A stretch of 64,000 nt of DNA from Boseongicola sp. (GCA_028824715.1 JAPPCV010000147.1:1-64000); one strand, 5' to 3'. Counted from the first letter of the stretch, positions 48,929-58,734 are shown. The notes: generated from the sequence alone by a model not told the origin. Numbers and translations: made by a program.

Positions 48929-49924
48929 ATGGAATTGCGAACATTGGGTAAGGGCGGGCCGCCCGTATCGGTCCTTGGCGTCGGCGCGATGTCCTTTGCC
49001 GGCATCTATGGCCATGCGACCGTGGAAGAGAGCCACGCGATCCTGGACGCCGCGCTCGATGCAGGCGTGACTCATGTCGACACGGCCAACGTCTACGGCA
49101 TGGGACGTTCGGAAGAGATCATCGGCAGCTACCTTGCCCGCCGAAAGGGCGAGACGCCTTTCGTCCTGGCCACCAAGGCCGGCATCTCGCGCGACCCCGA
49201 GACCGGGCGCAACTTCGACAACAGCCCTGCGCATGTCGAGGGTGAACTGGACAAGAGCCTTGCGCGGCTGGGCGTTGAACGGATCGAGCTCTTCTACCTC
49301 CATCGTCTCGATCCGGACGTGCCGGTGGAGGAGGTCGTCGGCACCTACGCGCGCCTGGTCGAGGCCGGCAAGATTGGCCGGATCGGGTTGTCGGAAGTCG
49401 CGCCGACCACTCTGGCGCGCGCATCGGAGATTCACCCGGTCGCGGCGGTGCAGTCCGAGTATTCGCTGCAGACACGGTCGCCGGAGCTGGGGCTGGTCCA
49501 GGCATGCGAACGGCTCGGGATCTCGCTCGTCGCGTTCTCTCCGGTCGGGCGTGGATTGCTGACCGATGCCCCGCCAACGCCTGAAGGGATCGAGGCCTCG
49601 GCCTTCATGAAGTCCAATCCGCGGTTTTCCGGCGGCAACCTTGAGCGCAACCTGGCCGCAAGCCAGCCGCTGCGCGACCTGGCGGGTGAGGCAGGCTGTT
49701 CCACAGCGGCACTGGCGATTGCCTGGGTTCTGGCGCAAAGCCCGTCCACGCTGGTGATTCCCGGAACGCGCAACTGCGACCATTTCGCCGAACTGGTGGA
49801 AGGGGCCAACTTGGACTTGGGTGCGGACCTGAAGGCCGAGATCGAACGTCGGCTGCCGATCGGCTGGTGCCATGGGGACCGCTATTCCACGCGGCAGTGG
49901 ATCGGACCGCAAAAGTACTGCTGA
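48929..49924 (+). CDS. Aldo/keto reductase
   Basis: A 331-residue (alpha/beta)8-barrel AKR. The catalytic Asp-Tyr pair is in HVDTANVYGMGRSEEIIG, the Lys in VLATKAGIS and the His in FYLHRLDPDVP. The NADP-binding C-terminal part includes FSPVGRGLL and VIPGTRNCDHFAEL. ATG 48929 begins at the family's normal N-terminus (MELRTLGKGGPPVSVLGVG). It reduces aldehydes or oxidises sugars such as inosose/pyridoxal-type substrates; being near the LacI-moc block, sugar oxidation is plausible but unproved. Confidence 0.9.
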   Translation: MELRTLGKGGPPVSVLGVGAMSFAGIYGHATVEESHAILDAALDAGVTHVDTANVYGMGRSEEIIGSYLARRKGETPFVLATKAGISRDPETGRNFDNSPAHVEGELDKSLARLGVERIELFYLHRLDPDVPVEEVVGTYARLVEAGKIGRIGLSEVAPTTLARASEIHPVAAVQSEYSLQTRSPELGLVQACERLGISLVAFSPVGRGLLTDAPPTPEGIEASAFMKSNPRFSGGNLERNLAASQPLRDLAGEAGCSTAALAIAWVLAQSPSTLVIPGTRNCDHFAELVEGANLDLGADLKAEIERRLPIGWCHGDRYSTRQWIGPQKYC

Positions 49925-50147
49925 CGACCCACGATAGATCCGACAGGCTTGCAAGGCACGAATCCGTGCTCGCGGCCCATCCGCCGCGGGCATCAGGAAG
50001 CCATATTGCCCGTGAGGGCCTCGGGTTCGCCAGTGCCCTGAACCGGTTCGCGCTTCGATGCATCGACCGGATCGTTGACATGCCGGAAGATCTTCACGCT
50101 GGCCAGGTTCCGGCGGAGATAGACTCCCGATCCGTGGCTCGTGAAAG

Positions 50148-51173
50148 TCAGATGTTCTCCGACGTATAGATCTCGAATCCCAACGTCGTGTTCGGCGCAA
50201 CTGCCGAACCGTCAAAGGCCTTCGCCCTTGTCAGCACGTCGATGGTCCTGCGCGCGATGGTGGCAATCGGGTGGGCGATGGCCATCGTCAGCGTGCCGTC
50301 GATTAGGCCCTTCCTCGTTGCCTCTATGAGTTCGTAGCCAATGCTCACGAAGTCCTCTGGGATTTCCGCATCCCGCAATGCTCCGAGCGCACCTGTAATG
50401 CCGCCGCCCGACACGAACAGGCCGCACATGTCCGGGTGCTCTGACAAGAGCTGCTCGGTGATTTCGCGCGCCACCGCCGCGCTCTCGTAGGTGGACTTCG
50501 GTTCCAGCAACGTGAAGTTCTGGTTGTGCTCCCGGAAATAGGACCGGAAGCCGCTTTCGTTCATGTCCTGGTTTCGATAGCGGTGATTCCCGACAAGGAT
50601 CCCGATCTTGCCAGGCCGTCTGCACATCTTGTCAAACGCCCAGGCGGCCGTGCGTCCGACCTTCCAGTTGTCGAGACCGATGTAGCCAACGCTCTCGCGG
50701 GCCGTCAGCGGCGTGATCAAGCCTGCAACCGGCACATCCTCTTCAAGCAGCGAGTCGATCGCGTCTGAAACAAGCGGATGCTCTGCAGCCACGAGCGCAA
50801 CCGAATCACATTTCGATCCGATCGCCAGCAAGCGATCAGCGACTTGGTCGGGCGACAGGTCGTTCATGAACTCGAGAGTCAGGTCGACCTCGAACTCCAC
50901 GCAGTTCCGTGCCGCCTCTCGCAAGGCCGCGCCAAGCCCGCTGTAGAATGCGCGGTTCTCCTGCAAGAGCAGGACGCCGATCCGGCGCTCCTGCCGTCGT
51001 TCCTTGAGCGAATGCTGAATCGCGCCAAGCCCATAGAATCCAATCTCTTCTGCAACCTGGAGTATCAGCTGCTGCGTCGATCGCCTGACCTTGCCAGGGT
51101 CGTTGATGACCCTGTTGACCGTCGAGACCGATACGCCGGCGGTGGTAGCAAGATCCTTGATCGTAGGTCGCAT
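50148..51173 (-). CDS. LacI-family transcriptional regulator of the adjacent transport/catabolism block
   Basis: A 341-residue LacI/GalR repressor. The helix-turn-helix is TIKDLATTAGVSVSTVNRVI (residues 3-22) with the hinge NDPGKVRRSTQQLI. The periplasmic-binding-protein-like domain has VGYIGLDNWKVGRTAAW and GLFVSGGGITGALGAL. It is divergent from the hydroxylase-transporter operon, and an operator-like inverted repeat lies in the gap. It probably responds to an inositol or amino-sugar ligand taken up by that transporter. Confidence 0.92.
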   Translation of the reverse strand: MRPTIKDLATTAGVSVSTVNRVINDPGKVRRSTQQLILQVAEEIGFYGLGAIQHSLKERRQERRIGVLLLQENRAFYSGLGAALREAARNCVEFEVDLTLEFMNDLSPDQVADRLLAIGSKCDSVALVAAEHPLVSDAIDSLLEEDVPVAGLITPLTARESVGYIGLDNWKVGRTAAWAFDKMCRRPGKIGILVGNHRYRNQDMNESGFRSYFREHNQNFTLLEPKSTYESAAVAREITEQLLSEHPDMCGLFVSGGGITGALGALRDAEIPEDFVSIGYELIEATRKGLIDGTLTMAIAHPIATIARRTIDVLTRAKAFDGSAVAPNTTLGFEIYTSENI

Positions 51174-51219
51174 CAGCAGGCTCCACTTGTTTCATTTTCG
51201 GCCATTCAGTCAAGGTCAA

Positions 51220-51256
51220 TGAACCAAAATGATCCAAAATCACCGAATTTGGTTCA
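51220..51256. promoter_or_regulatory. Operator-like repeats between the LacI gene and the hydroxylase operon
   Basis: TGAACCAAA (51220-51228) and TTTGGTTCA (51248-51256) are exact inverted copies. A related half site TGATCCAAAA follows the first at a 10-bp step. Symmetry, AT-rich half sites and the location 46 nt upstream of the LacI start suggest LacI binding and control of both directions. Confidence 0.6.
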
Positions 51257-51321
51257 GGCTACTTGATTTCAAATGCGACAATCTGTCAATAGCGAAACCA
51301 TTGGCATCGGGGGAATGTCAA

Positions 51322-52431
51322 GTGGACGACCTGGAACTGGGAACACGCGACAAACGCGGCAATTGGGTGCCAAACGCGGCTGCGCTGCCCGCGCCGATTT
51401 GGCACCGGCCCTTCAGCCTTGGGAACGTGATTGCTTGGCTTCCGTCGTTTTTCTGGCCTTGGAACGCCTTCCATCTGGCCACGGCGCTGCTATGGGTCTT
51501 CGTGCTGATCCCGAGCTGGGAAAGCCTCGCGGCACTCTCGATCTGGAATTATCTGTACCTCTACGGCCTTAACGCAGTTGCCATATTCGCCTTCCTTGGC
51601 GTGTTCGAACTGCGGTACTACATCCAGCGCGCGCAGGGCACGCGCTTCAAGTACAACGCGAAGTTCCCCGCCGATCATCCGTCCGACGTCTTCTGGTTCC
51701 AGAGCCAGAACATCGACAACTTCATCCGAACGATCTTCGTCACCGTCCCGCTCTGGACCGTGGTGGAGATCGTCTTGCTCTGGGCCTATGCCAACAGCTG
51801 GGCGATCTGGTTGCCATGGGGAACGCACTGGGCGTGGCTTTCCTTCCTGATCGTGATCGCGCCTGCGGTACATGAAGTCTACTTCTTCTTCCTGCACCGG
51901 CTGATCCATACGCCGCTGCTCTACAAGTGGGTCCATTCGGTCCATCACAACTCGATCAATCCATCGCCTTGGTCTTCGCTTTCGATGCACCCTGGGGAGG
52001 GCTTTCCCTACATGGCCGAGGCTTGGTTGCACTTGCTGATCCCCTCGAATCCTCTCTGTGCCTACTTCACGCTGCACTCCGTAGGATTCGGCGCAATCAA
52101 CGGGCATCTCGGATTCGAGAAGTTCGAAATTGGCGGGAAAGCGGCGCTCGACAGCCATGCCTATGTCCACTACCTGCACCACAAGTACTTCGAGGTGAAC
52201 TACGGCGGCGACGGATTGGTCCCGCTCGATATGCTCTTTGGCACATGGCACGACGGCTCCAAGGAGGCCGACGAGCGCATGAAGGAGCGTTTCCGCAAAA
52301 AGAGGGACAGGATGCGGCGCCGGGCAAGGATGTCGCATCCCGAACCGGCCGCACGCAGGGAAGGCGCTCGAATCACGAATTTTGCAAGTGGCTCAGGTGG
52401 AGGCGAAACAAGCGGACGCAACGCCCGCTGA
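51322..52431 (+). CDS. Sterol desaturase/fatty acid hydroxylase family membrane di-iron protein
   Basis: About 369 residues with four or five membrane segments and a clear set of histidine boxes: HEVYFFFLHRLIH, HSVHHNS and HYLHHKYFEVNYGGDG, all intact. The family hydroxylates or desaturates lipid-like substrates using di-iron and O2. GTG 51322 is preferred because GGGGGAA lies 8 nt upstream; an in-frame ATG at 51229 lies inside the operator region. It is the first gene of a sugar-type ABC transport operon, an unusual place for it. The basic C-terminal tail is cytosolic. Confidence 0.85.
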   Translation: MDDLELGTRDKRGNWVPNAAALPAPIWHRPFSLGNVIAWLPSFFWPWNAFHLATALLWVFVLIPSWESLAALSIWNYLYLYGLNAVAIFAFLGVFELRYYIQRAQGTRFKYNAKFPADHPSDVFWFQSQNIDNFIRTIFVTVPLWTVVEIVLLWAYANSWAIWLPWGTHWAWLSFLIVIAPAVHEVYFFFLHRLIHTPLLYKWVHSVHHNSINPSPWSSLSMHPGEGFPYMAEAWLHLLIPSNPLCAYFTLHSVGFGAINGHLGFEKFEIGGKAALDSHAYVHYLHHKYFEVNYGGDGLVPLDMLFGTWHDGSKEADERMKERFRKKRDRMRRRARMSHPEPAARREGARITNFASGSGGGETSGRNAR

Positions 52432-52529
52432 TCAATCGGCGCTACGGGAATGCTGAGGAGGCATGCCCGTGCACCGAAACCGCCAATTCAACCGCCGCAT
52501 TGTCGGCACCCAAGGGAAGGAGACCCAAC

Positions 52530-53498
52530 ATGAAACTGACCAAAGCAGTCGCAGCGGCCGCGGTGCTCGCCATTGGCGCAACCGCCGTAGGAGCAGAAGG
52601 CGCGAACATCTTCGTGATCGGTGGCAAGCCGGATGACCCGTTCTGGTCGCGTGTCAAGAAGGGCGCAGAGGATGCTGGTGTAGTTGCCGAATCCCAGGGT
52701 GGCTCAGTCACCTGGCTCGGTCCGCAGAACTACGACAATCTTGGTCCTGACGCGGCAGAGCTGATCCGTCAAGCCATCGACCAGGGAGCGGACGCAATTG
52801 TCGGCCCGAACTGGGTGCCCGAAGCAATGGACCCGGCCTTCGAAGCAGTTGTTGCGGCGGGTATCCCGCTGGTCATCTACAACGCCGGTGGCATCGAGGC
52901 GGCAGACCGCCTGGGCGCGATGAACTATGTCGGCGCGGTTGACTACAAGTCGGGCTATGCGGGTGGCGAGTACCTCGCCGAGGCGGGACACACCAACGGA
53001 GCTTGCGTGAACACGCTTCCGGGGGCGGCCAACATCGAAGCCTTCTGCAACGGCTTCAACGATGGCATGACCGAGAACGGTGGCACTGGCTCCGTCCTGC
53101 AATTGCCTGCGACCGCATTTGGCGATTCCACGGCTGTTGCTCAGGCCGTGCGTGCGCACTTGCTGCAGAACCCGGACATCAACGCGATGTTCGCCATCGG
53201 AGACCAGGACACAAACGCAACCATCAGCGGTGTCCAGCAGGCAGGCAAGACGGGCTCCGTGCATGTGTGCGGCATGAATTTCAACGACTCGATCCTTGCA
53301 AATATCCAGCAGGGTACGCAGGCGTGCGCGATTGATCAGCAGGGCTATCAGCAGGGCTTCTTCGCAGTGTCGATCCTGAACAATCACGTCACGTATGGCG
53401 CGACCATTCCAACCCGTGAAATCCTCACCGGCCCCGGGGTTGTGGATGCCGGCAACGTTGACCTGGTGATTGCAGGCGTCGAAGCCGGCGCGCGCTAA
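52530..53498 (+). CDS. Sugar/inositol ABC transporter, periplasmic binding protein (first of two)
   Basis: A 322-residue RbsB/MocB-type binding protein. It has a signal peptide (residues about 1-22, cut after AVGA), then ANIFVIGGKPDDPFWSRVKK, the sugar-binding AAELIRQAIDQGADAIVGPN and AIGDQDTNATISGVQQAGK. The start follows AAGGAG. It probably binds a polyol, inositol or rhizopine-like amino sugar for the permeases downstream. A stable hairpin follows the stop. It shares family with the second binding protein at 55.7 kb but is clearly diverged. Confidence 0.9.
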   Translation: MKLTKAVAAAAVLAIGATAVGAEGANIFVIGGKPDDPFWSRVKKGAEDAGVVAESQGGSVTWLGPQNYDNLGPDAAELIRQAIDQGADAIVGPNWVPEAMDPAFEAVVAAGIPLVIYNAGGIEAADRLGAMNYVGAVDYKSGYAGGEYLAEAGHTNGACVNTLPGAANIEAFCNGFNDGMTENGGTGSVLQLPATAFGDSTAVAQAVRAHLLQNPDINAMFAIGDQDTNATISGVQQAGKTGSVHVCGMNFNDSILANIQQGTQACAIDQQGYQQGFFAVSILNNHVTYGATIPTREILTGPGVVDAGNVDLVIAGVEAGAR

Positions 53499-53512
53499 TT
53501 CTCCTTGAGAAC

Positions 53513-53544
53513 CGTGGTCGCCCGGCATGGCCCGGGCGACCACG
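53513..53544 (+). terminator. Hairpin after the first binding-protein gene
   Basis: CGTGGTCGCCCGG and CCGGGCGACCACG form a perfect 13-bp stem with a 6-nt loop, 14 nt after the stop. No T run follows. It is probably a stabilising or partial termination stem. Confidence 0.7.
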
Positions 53545-53613
53545 ACCTTCAAGCAATGAGATCGGCTCGCGATTGGGCTGCTTGAAAGAGACTTCCAACG
53601 GGGAAACAGACAC

Positions 53614-54633
53614 ATGCCGACGCAATCCCGGACCGCAGCAAGGCGCTCATCGCTTGGCGCGCTTGCCAGGCGGCCTGAAACGGGTTCGCTCATCGGATTT
53701 GTCGTTGTCTTTGCCTTCTTCGCCGCGCTTGGGGGTCCGGTGTTCATGGGCGCACCCGGCTGGTCCAGCTGGCTGAACATCGCGGCCGAAGTAGGGATCA
53801 TCGCGCTCCCCGTAGGCTTGTTGATGATCTCGGGCGAGTTTGACATCTCTGTCGGCTCAATCGTCCCGGCATCCTCAATGATGACGGCGATGCTCGCGGG
53901 GCACTATGACCTTCCAGCCCTTGTGGCCATTTGCGGGGGCCTCGCCGTCGGTCTTGCCGTCGGTTTCGTGAACGGTCTCCTGGTGACCCGAACCACCATC
54001 CCGTCCCTGATCGTCACCATCGGTGTCATGTTCGCGGTCATGGGGCTGACGCTTGGGTTCGCGGTATTGATCAAGGGCTCAACCAGCGTCTCTTACGTGC
54101 CCACGCCCATGGCCAAGGCTCTGCTGGGGCAGTTCATAAACAACATGTTCAATGTCGCAATCCTCTGGTGGCTCGGATTCGTGGCTGTGTTCTTCTGTGT
54201 CCTGCACATCTCGCCGATCGGCAACTGGATCTTTGCTATCGGTGGTGACCGCGAAAGTGCGCGGAACGCCGGAATCCCCACATCCCGGGTGACGATTGGC
54301 CTGTTCATGGCTTCTGGGTTTTGCGCGGCCTTTGTCGGCGTTGTGCAGGTGATGACCTACCAACAGGCGCAGGTTGCCGGCGGGCAGTCCTTTATCTTCA
54401 ATTCGATCATGTGCGTAGTGATCGGAGGCGTGCTGCTTACCGGCGGGTCTGGGTCCATCCTGGGCATCCTCTTGGGAACAATGACCTTTGCCGTCGTGAA
54501 CCAGGGCGTCTTTTTTGCCGCGCTCGACCCCAATGTCGGGCCGATCATCGTTGGCGCCCTTCTGCTGGCCGCCGTCCTGTCAAACGATACCTTCCGAACG
54601 CTCGCATTGAGCGCTGCTGCGAAGAAGGCGTGA
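53614..54633 (+). CDS. Sugar ABC transporter permease (first of three)
   Basis: A 339-residue RbsC/AraH-type membrane protein with about ten hydrophobic segments. Family blocks are [59 protein letters not shown] (cytosolic coupling region) and [18 protein letters not shown]. It starts 115 nt after the first binding protein, past the hairpin, and is followed 10 nt later by a second permease, suggesting that the two may form a heterodimeric channel. Confidence 0.92.
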   Translation: MPTQSRTAARRSSLGALARRPETGSLIGFVVVFAFFAALGGPVFMGAPGWSSWLNIAAEVGIIALPVGLLMISGEFDISVGSIVPASSMMTAMLAGHYDLPALVAICGGLAVGLAVGFVNGLLVTRTTIPSLIVTIGVMFAVMGLTLGFAVLIKGSTSVSYVPTPMAKALLGQFINNMFNVAILWWLGFVAVFFCVLHISPIGNWIFAIGGDRESARNAGIPTSRVTIGLFMASGFCAAFVGVVQVMTYQQAQVAGGQSFIFNSIMCVVIGGVLLTGGSGSILGILLGTMTFAVVNQGVFFAALDPNVGPIIVGALLLAAVLSNDTFRTLALSAAAKKA

Positions 54634-54643
54634 GTGTGCGGAG

Positions 54644-55690
54644 GTGGATGTGATCTCGAACCTGCTCCGCCGCCCGGCTGCGGCTTCCGTTCTCAGCCTG
54701 TTAGGCGTGTTGGCGTTTTACGTGATCATCGGCGGAGTTGACCTTGGCAAGCTGATGAATGCTGCCAGCTGGCTGAATTACGCGGCCCGGATCGGAATCG
54801 TGGCGCTCCCTGTCGGCCTCTTGATGATCTCGGGCGAGATCGACATCTCCATCGGCGCGATGATCCCCGCCGGGGCAATGACGACCGCGATCATTTCGGG
54901 CCACTACGAACTGCCAATGATCTTCGGCATCCTCGGAGCGTTGGGCGTCGGCATGATCGTGGGCACGATCAATGGCGTTCTGGCAGTGCGCACGAATGTA
55001 CCCACGCTGATCATCACCTTGGCCACCTTGGTCGGAATGCAAGGGGTCGTGCTGGCCGGGTCCAAACTGCTGACGGGCAGCGCATCGGTGCCGCTGACCG
55101 CGCCAGGCTGGGCCAAGTCGATTTTCGGGCAGCTGATGTTCGGCGGCAGCCATCAGGTGGTGATAGTCTGGTGGATCATCTTCGCGGTGGCCTTCTGGTT
55201 CGTCCTGCATCAGAGCAGGTACGGCAACTGGATCTTCGCCATGGGCGGCGACAAGGAAAGCGCTCGCAATGCCGGCATCCCGGTGAATCGCATGACAGTC
55301 CTGCTCTTCGTGCTGACGGCAACCTCGGCATCATTTGTCGGGATGTGCCACGCGATCCTGTTCAATTCGGCGCAGGTGTCCGGGGGCATGAACGACATCT
55401 TCAACATCATCGCGAGCGTCGTCGTGGGCGGCGTCCTGCTGGCGGGAGGCTTCGGGTCGGTGCCGGGGATCTTTGTCGGTGCGCTCACCTTTGCCATTGT
55501 GAACAAGGGCATAGACTTCACTGCCATCGACCGGAACTGGTCGAACCTGATCATCGGGGTGATGCTTCTGGCTGCGGTCGCGATGAACGAGAGTTTCCGC
55601 AACGTGGCGCTCAGCGTCGCCACCGGGAAACGGATCAAGCCGAAACAGGATGCGCCCGCTCGGGCGACAGGCGGGCAAGAGGCCCATTGA
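54644..55690 (+). CDS. Sugar ABC transporter permease (second of three)
   Basis: A 348-residue RbsC-type permease with the same blocks as its neighbour: [59 protein letters not shown] and GGVLLAGGFGSVPGIFVG. The start is GTG 54644, or GTG 54650 with GGAGGT just upstream. It is paralogous to the first permease. The tail is basic and hydrophilic. Confidence 0.92.
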   Translation: MDVISNLLRRPAAASVLSLLGVLAFYVIIGGVDLGKLMNAASWLNYAARIGIVALPVGLLMISGEIDISIGAMIPAGAMTTAIISGHYELPMIFGILGALGVGMIVGTINGVLAVRTNVPTLIITLATLVGMQGVVLAGSKLLTGSASVPLTAPGWAKSIFGQLMFGGSHQVVIVWWIIFAVAFWFVLHQSRYGNWIFAMGGDKESARNAGIPVNRMTVLLFVLTATSASFVGMCHAILFNSAQVSGGMNDIFNIIASVVVGGVLLAGGFGSVPGIFVGALTFAIVNKGIDFTAIDRNWSNLIIGVMLLAAVAMNESFRNVALSVATGKRIKPKQDAPARATGGQEAH

Positions 55691-55737
55691 CTTGTCGAAC
55701 CGCCAGTCCGGCGGACCAAACAAAGGAGGAAATCGAC

Positions 55738-56690
55738 ATGAAGTCTCCAAATCCATTGCGGCGGCAGCGACGGCAGCAGTCTTGGGAACCGGCGCGTTCG
55801 CGCAGGACATCGCCGTGATCGCGGGTTCGGTCGAGGACGCGTTCATGGACAAGATCAAGAAAGGTGTGGACGACGCGACCCACATGGTCGAAGCGAACGG
55901 CGGTTCGGTCCAGTACCTGCGCACCCAGAACTACGAGAACTTCGGTCCCGACCTGGTGACCCTGATCAACCAGGCCGTTGCTCAAGGCGTGGACGGCATT
56001 GCGATCCCGATCTGGGTGCCGGATGCACAGATCCCCGCGCTCAACGCAGCACGTGAGCAGGGCATCGTGATCATGCAGTACAACTCCGGCTTGCCGGTCA
56101 AGGACGACATCAGTGCCATCAACTACTTTGGCTCGGATGAATACGCGGCAGGCTTCGGCGGTGGCAAGTACCTGGCCGAGAACGGCGCGACCCACATTCT
56201 TTGCCACATCCAGGTACCTGGCGCGATCAACCTGACCGAGCGTTGCCGCGGCGTGACCGATGGTGCAGCCGAAGCCGGCGCCAAGGTGACCGTTCTCGAG
56301 ACGCCGCCAAACCTTGACGGCGATGTGACCGGCACTGCCGAGGCGCTGAAAGCCGAGTTCATTGGTGACCAATCCATTGACGCGATGGTCTCATGCGCCG
56401 ACTTTGGTGCGGCCGCCGGAGCCAATGCGGTCGAGCAAACAGGCCTGGACATCATGGTTTCCGCCTTCGACTTCAGCCCGGCCACACTGGACCGGATCAA
56501 GGCCGGCAACCAGACCATGGCGATAGACCAGCAGCCCTATCTGCAAGGCTTCCTGGCAACGTCGATGCTGTTTGCGCACCTGAAGTTCGGCACCGAGATA
56601 TCGACTGATCCGGTGCTGACCGGTCCTGCCATTGTCGACGCCTCGAACGTTGACGCCGTGGTTGCCGGTGCTGCACTGGGCGCCCGCTGA
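55738..56690 (+). CDS. Sugar/inositol ABC transporter, second periplasmic binding protein; start codon out of frame
   Basis: The mature protein is a MocB/RbsB-type binding protein (DIAVIAGSVEDAFMDKIKKG, IPIWVPDAQIP, YAAGFGGGKYLAENGATHIL). A good signal peptide, VSKSIAAAATAAVLGTGAFA, precedes it. The only well-placed ATG (55738, behind AAAGGAGGAA) is one base out of frame: it reads ATG AAG TCT, while the protein frame is GAA GTC TCC. Adding one A (ATG AAA GTC TCC AAA) would restore a perfect start. Either this is a real frameshift or a base is missing from the assembly. No other in-frame ATG/GTG with a ribosome site is near. Confidence 0.75.
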
Positions 56691-56700
56691 TCAAACCACC

Positions 56701-56729
56701 GCCTCCGGCTGGCTCTTCCAGCCGGAGGC
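56701..56729 (+). terminator. Hairpin after the second binding-protein gene
   Basis: GCCTCCGGCTGG and CCAGCCGGAGGC form a perfect 12-bp stem with a CTCTT loop, 10 nt after the stop. No T run follows. Confidence 0.7.
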
Positions 56730-56793
56730 ATCGCTTAGCGACCGTGAATCGCGGCTGCGCAAATTCTCCGAGGCCAGTTTGGGGGCGACCTGC

Positions 56794-57870
56794 ATGGCGG
56801 ATACACAAAGAGACCAGGGCTCCGCGGTCGGCGGCTTCTCGATCCTGGCGCTCTTCAGGCGGCCTGAGACCGGCGCTGCGGCAGGATTCATACTGATCTT
56901 CCTGTTCTTCGGCTACTTTGGCTGGGAAAGGAACTTTCTGACCGCCCTTGGGTCATCAACCTGGCTCAACTTCGCGTCCAAGGTCGGCATCATTGCAATT
57001 CCTATCGGGTTCCTGATGATCGCGGGCGAGCTCGATATCTCGGTCGGTGCCTTGATCCCGGCCGGCGGAATCGTGCTGGCGATGTCGGTCGAGCTCTTCG
57101 GGATGAACATCTGGCTTGGCGTTCTGGTCGGTCTCTTGGTGGCCGGGCTGATCGGCTATGTCAACGGCATGCTGGTGACACGCACCAACGTGCCGTCACT
57201 GATCGTGACCCTGGCGACACTGTTCGTGGTTGCGGGCTTGAACGCCTACGCCTCCAAGCAACTGGCCGGAACCACGCAGCACAGCCTGCAGGACGTTGGC
57301 GCGGTGTCCGAGTTCGTCTTGGGCGACTATCACTCGCTCGTGCTTGGTTCCGACGAGAACAGGATCACGATCTTCCGCAGCCTGCAAAGCTCGTTCTTCA
57401 TCTGGATCGTCTTCGCAATCGCGTGTTTCTACATCCTGCATGTCGCGCCTTGGGGGAACTGGATCTTTGCCATGGGTGGAGATGAGGAAAGCGCCCGAAA
57501 CGCGGGCATCCCGACCAACCGGCTGAAAATCGCGCTCTTCATGCTGTCGGCCATGGCGGCGGCTCTTGTCGGCATGACCGAGGCCGTTCTCGCCAACACG
57601 GCGAGTACGACGACCCAGTTCGGGATGATCTTCAACACGATCATCTGCGTGGTGGTCGGCGGCGTGCTTCTGACCGGCGGTTTCGGAACGGTGGCCGGCA
57701 CGATCTTCGGCACGTTGACCTTCGGCATCGTCTTCCAGGGCATCAATTTCACGACGTTTGACAAGGACCTGAACCTGCTCTTCATCGGGGCGCTGCTGCT
57801 CGTCGCGGTTCTGATGAACGACACCTTCCGGAACCTCGCCACAAGCGCGTCGACCACAAGAAAAAAGTGA
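56794..57870 (+). CDS. Sugar ABC transporter permease (third of three)
   Basis: A 358-residue RbsC-type permease. [59 protein letters not shown] and [18 protein letters not shown] match its two upstream relatives. It has an extra loop of about 35 residues between the central helices ([19 protein letters not shown] region). ATG 56794 starts in register with the hydrophilic N-terminus. It lies 10 nt before the ATPase gene, so these two are tightly linked. Confidence 0.92.
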   Translation: MADTQRDQGSAVGGFSILALFRRPETGAAAGFILIFLFFGYFGWERNFLTALGSSTWLNFASKVGIIAIPIGFLMIAGELDISVGALIPAGGIVLAMSVELFGMNIWLGVLVGLLVAGLIGYVNGMLVTRTNVPSLIVTLATLFVVAGLNAYASKQLAGTTQHSLQDVGAVSEFVLGDYHSLVLGSDENRITIFRSLQSSFFIWIVFAIACFYILHVAPWGNWIFAMGGDEESARNAGIPTNRLKIALFMLSAMAAALVGMTEAVLANTASTTTQFGMIFNTIICVVVGGVLLTGGFGTVAGTIFGTLTFGIVFQGINFTTFDKDLNLLFIGALLLVAVLMNDTFRNLATSASTTRKK

Positions 57871-57880
57871 GGGACCCAAA

Positions 57881-58705
57881 ATGCCTGACAACGCAACCGT
57901 TCTGGAAATGAGGGGCGTGGACAAGAGCTTTGGTCCCATCGACGTGCTTCATGAGATCAGCCTCAAGGTCAACGAAGGTGAGGTGCTTTGCCTGCTGGGA
58001 GACAACGGTGCCGGAAAGTCCACGCTGATCAAGACGCTCTCGGGCGTGCATCAGCCGACCCGCGGCGAGATGCTGATGGACGGCAAGCCGGTCAATTTCG
58101 TGCGACCCAAGGATGCTCAAGACATGGGCATTGCGACCGTGCACCAGTTTGGCGGAACCTATCCGCTGATGTCCATTGGGAGGAATTTCTTCGCTGGGGC
58201 CGAGCCAACCAGGGGCTGGGGACCATTCAAGGTGTTCGATCGAAGGAAGGCGAACGCCATCGCCGTCGAACAGGTCCGGAAATTCGGAATTACCGGGATT
58301 GACGACGGTGACCGGCTGGTCGGTGGACTGTCTGGCGGGGAGCGCCAGTCGCTTGCCATCGCGCGGGCCGTGTATTTTGGCGCCCGCGTGTTGATTCTCG
58401 ACGAGCCGACCGCTGCGCTTGGGGTCAAGCAGGCCGCCCATGTGCTGCGCATCGTGAACGAGGCCAAGCGGCGCGGTCTGGCGGTGGTCTTCATCACGCA
58501 CCAGGTCATGCACGCAATGGCCGTGGGCGATCACTTTACCGTCCTGATCCGGGGTGCCATCGCGGCTGACTTCCGCAAGGGCGAAAAGACAAGGGAAGAA
58601 ATTGCCGACCTCATGGCTGGCGGAGAATCCATGGCCGACCTGGAGGCCGACATCGAAGGGTACATGGAGACCCACGAAGGTCATCCGCCACCGCCCGTAC
58701 ATTGA
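57881..58705 (+). CDS. Sugar ABC transporter, ATP-binding protein (single-domain)
   Basis: A 274-residue single-domain ATPase of the RbsA/MglA group, unlike classical RbsA, which has two domains. Walker A is GDNGAGKST, signature [14 protein letters not shown], Walker [14 protein letters not shown] and H-loop ITHQVMHA. It is the only ATPase gene in the block, so it probably serves all three permeases. A hairpin follows it. Confidence 0.92.
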   Translation: MPDNATVLEMRGVDKSFGPIDVLHEISLKVNEGEVLCLLGDNGAGKSTLIKTLSGVHQPTRGEMLMDGKPVNFVRPKDAQDMGIATVHQFGGTYPLMSIGRNFFAGAEPTRGWGPFKVFDRRKANAIAVEQVRKFGITGIDDGDRLVGGLSGGERQSLAIARAVYFGARVLILDEPTAALGVKQAAHVLRIVNEAKRRGLAVVFITHQVMHAMAVGDHFTVLIRGAIAADFRKGEKTREEIADLMAGGESMADLEADIEGYMETHEGHPPPPVH

Positions 58706-58710
58706 AAGCC

Positions 58711-58734
58711 GGCCGGACGGTCTCTTGTCCGGCC
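58711..58734 (+). terminator. Hairpin after the ATPase gene
   Basis: GGCCGGAC and GTCCGGCC form an 8-bp perfect stem with an 8-nt loop, 5 nt after the stop, followed by AAAA rather than T on this strand. It may divide transport from catabolic genes. Confidence 0.45.

Noticed and set aside
51927..52529. Extension of the first binding protein into the hydroxylase gene
   Set aside because: A signal peptide and AAGGAG site mark the start at 52530.
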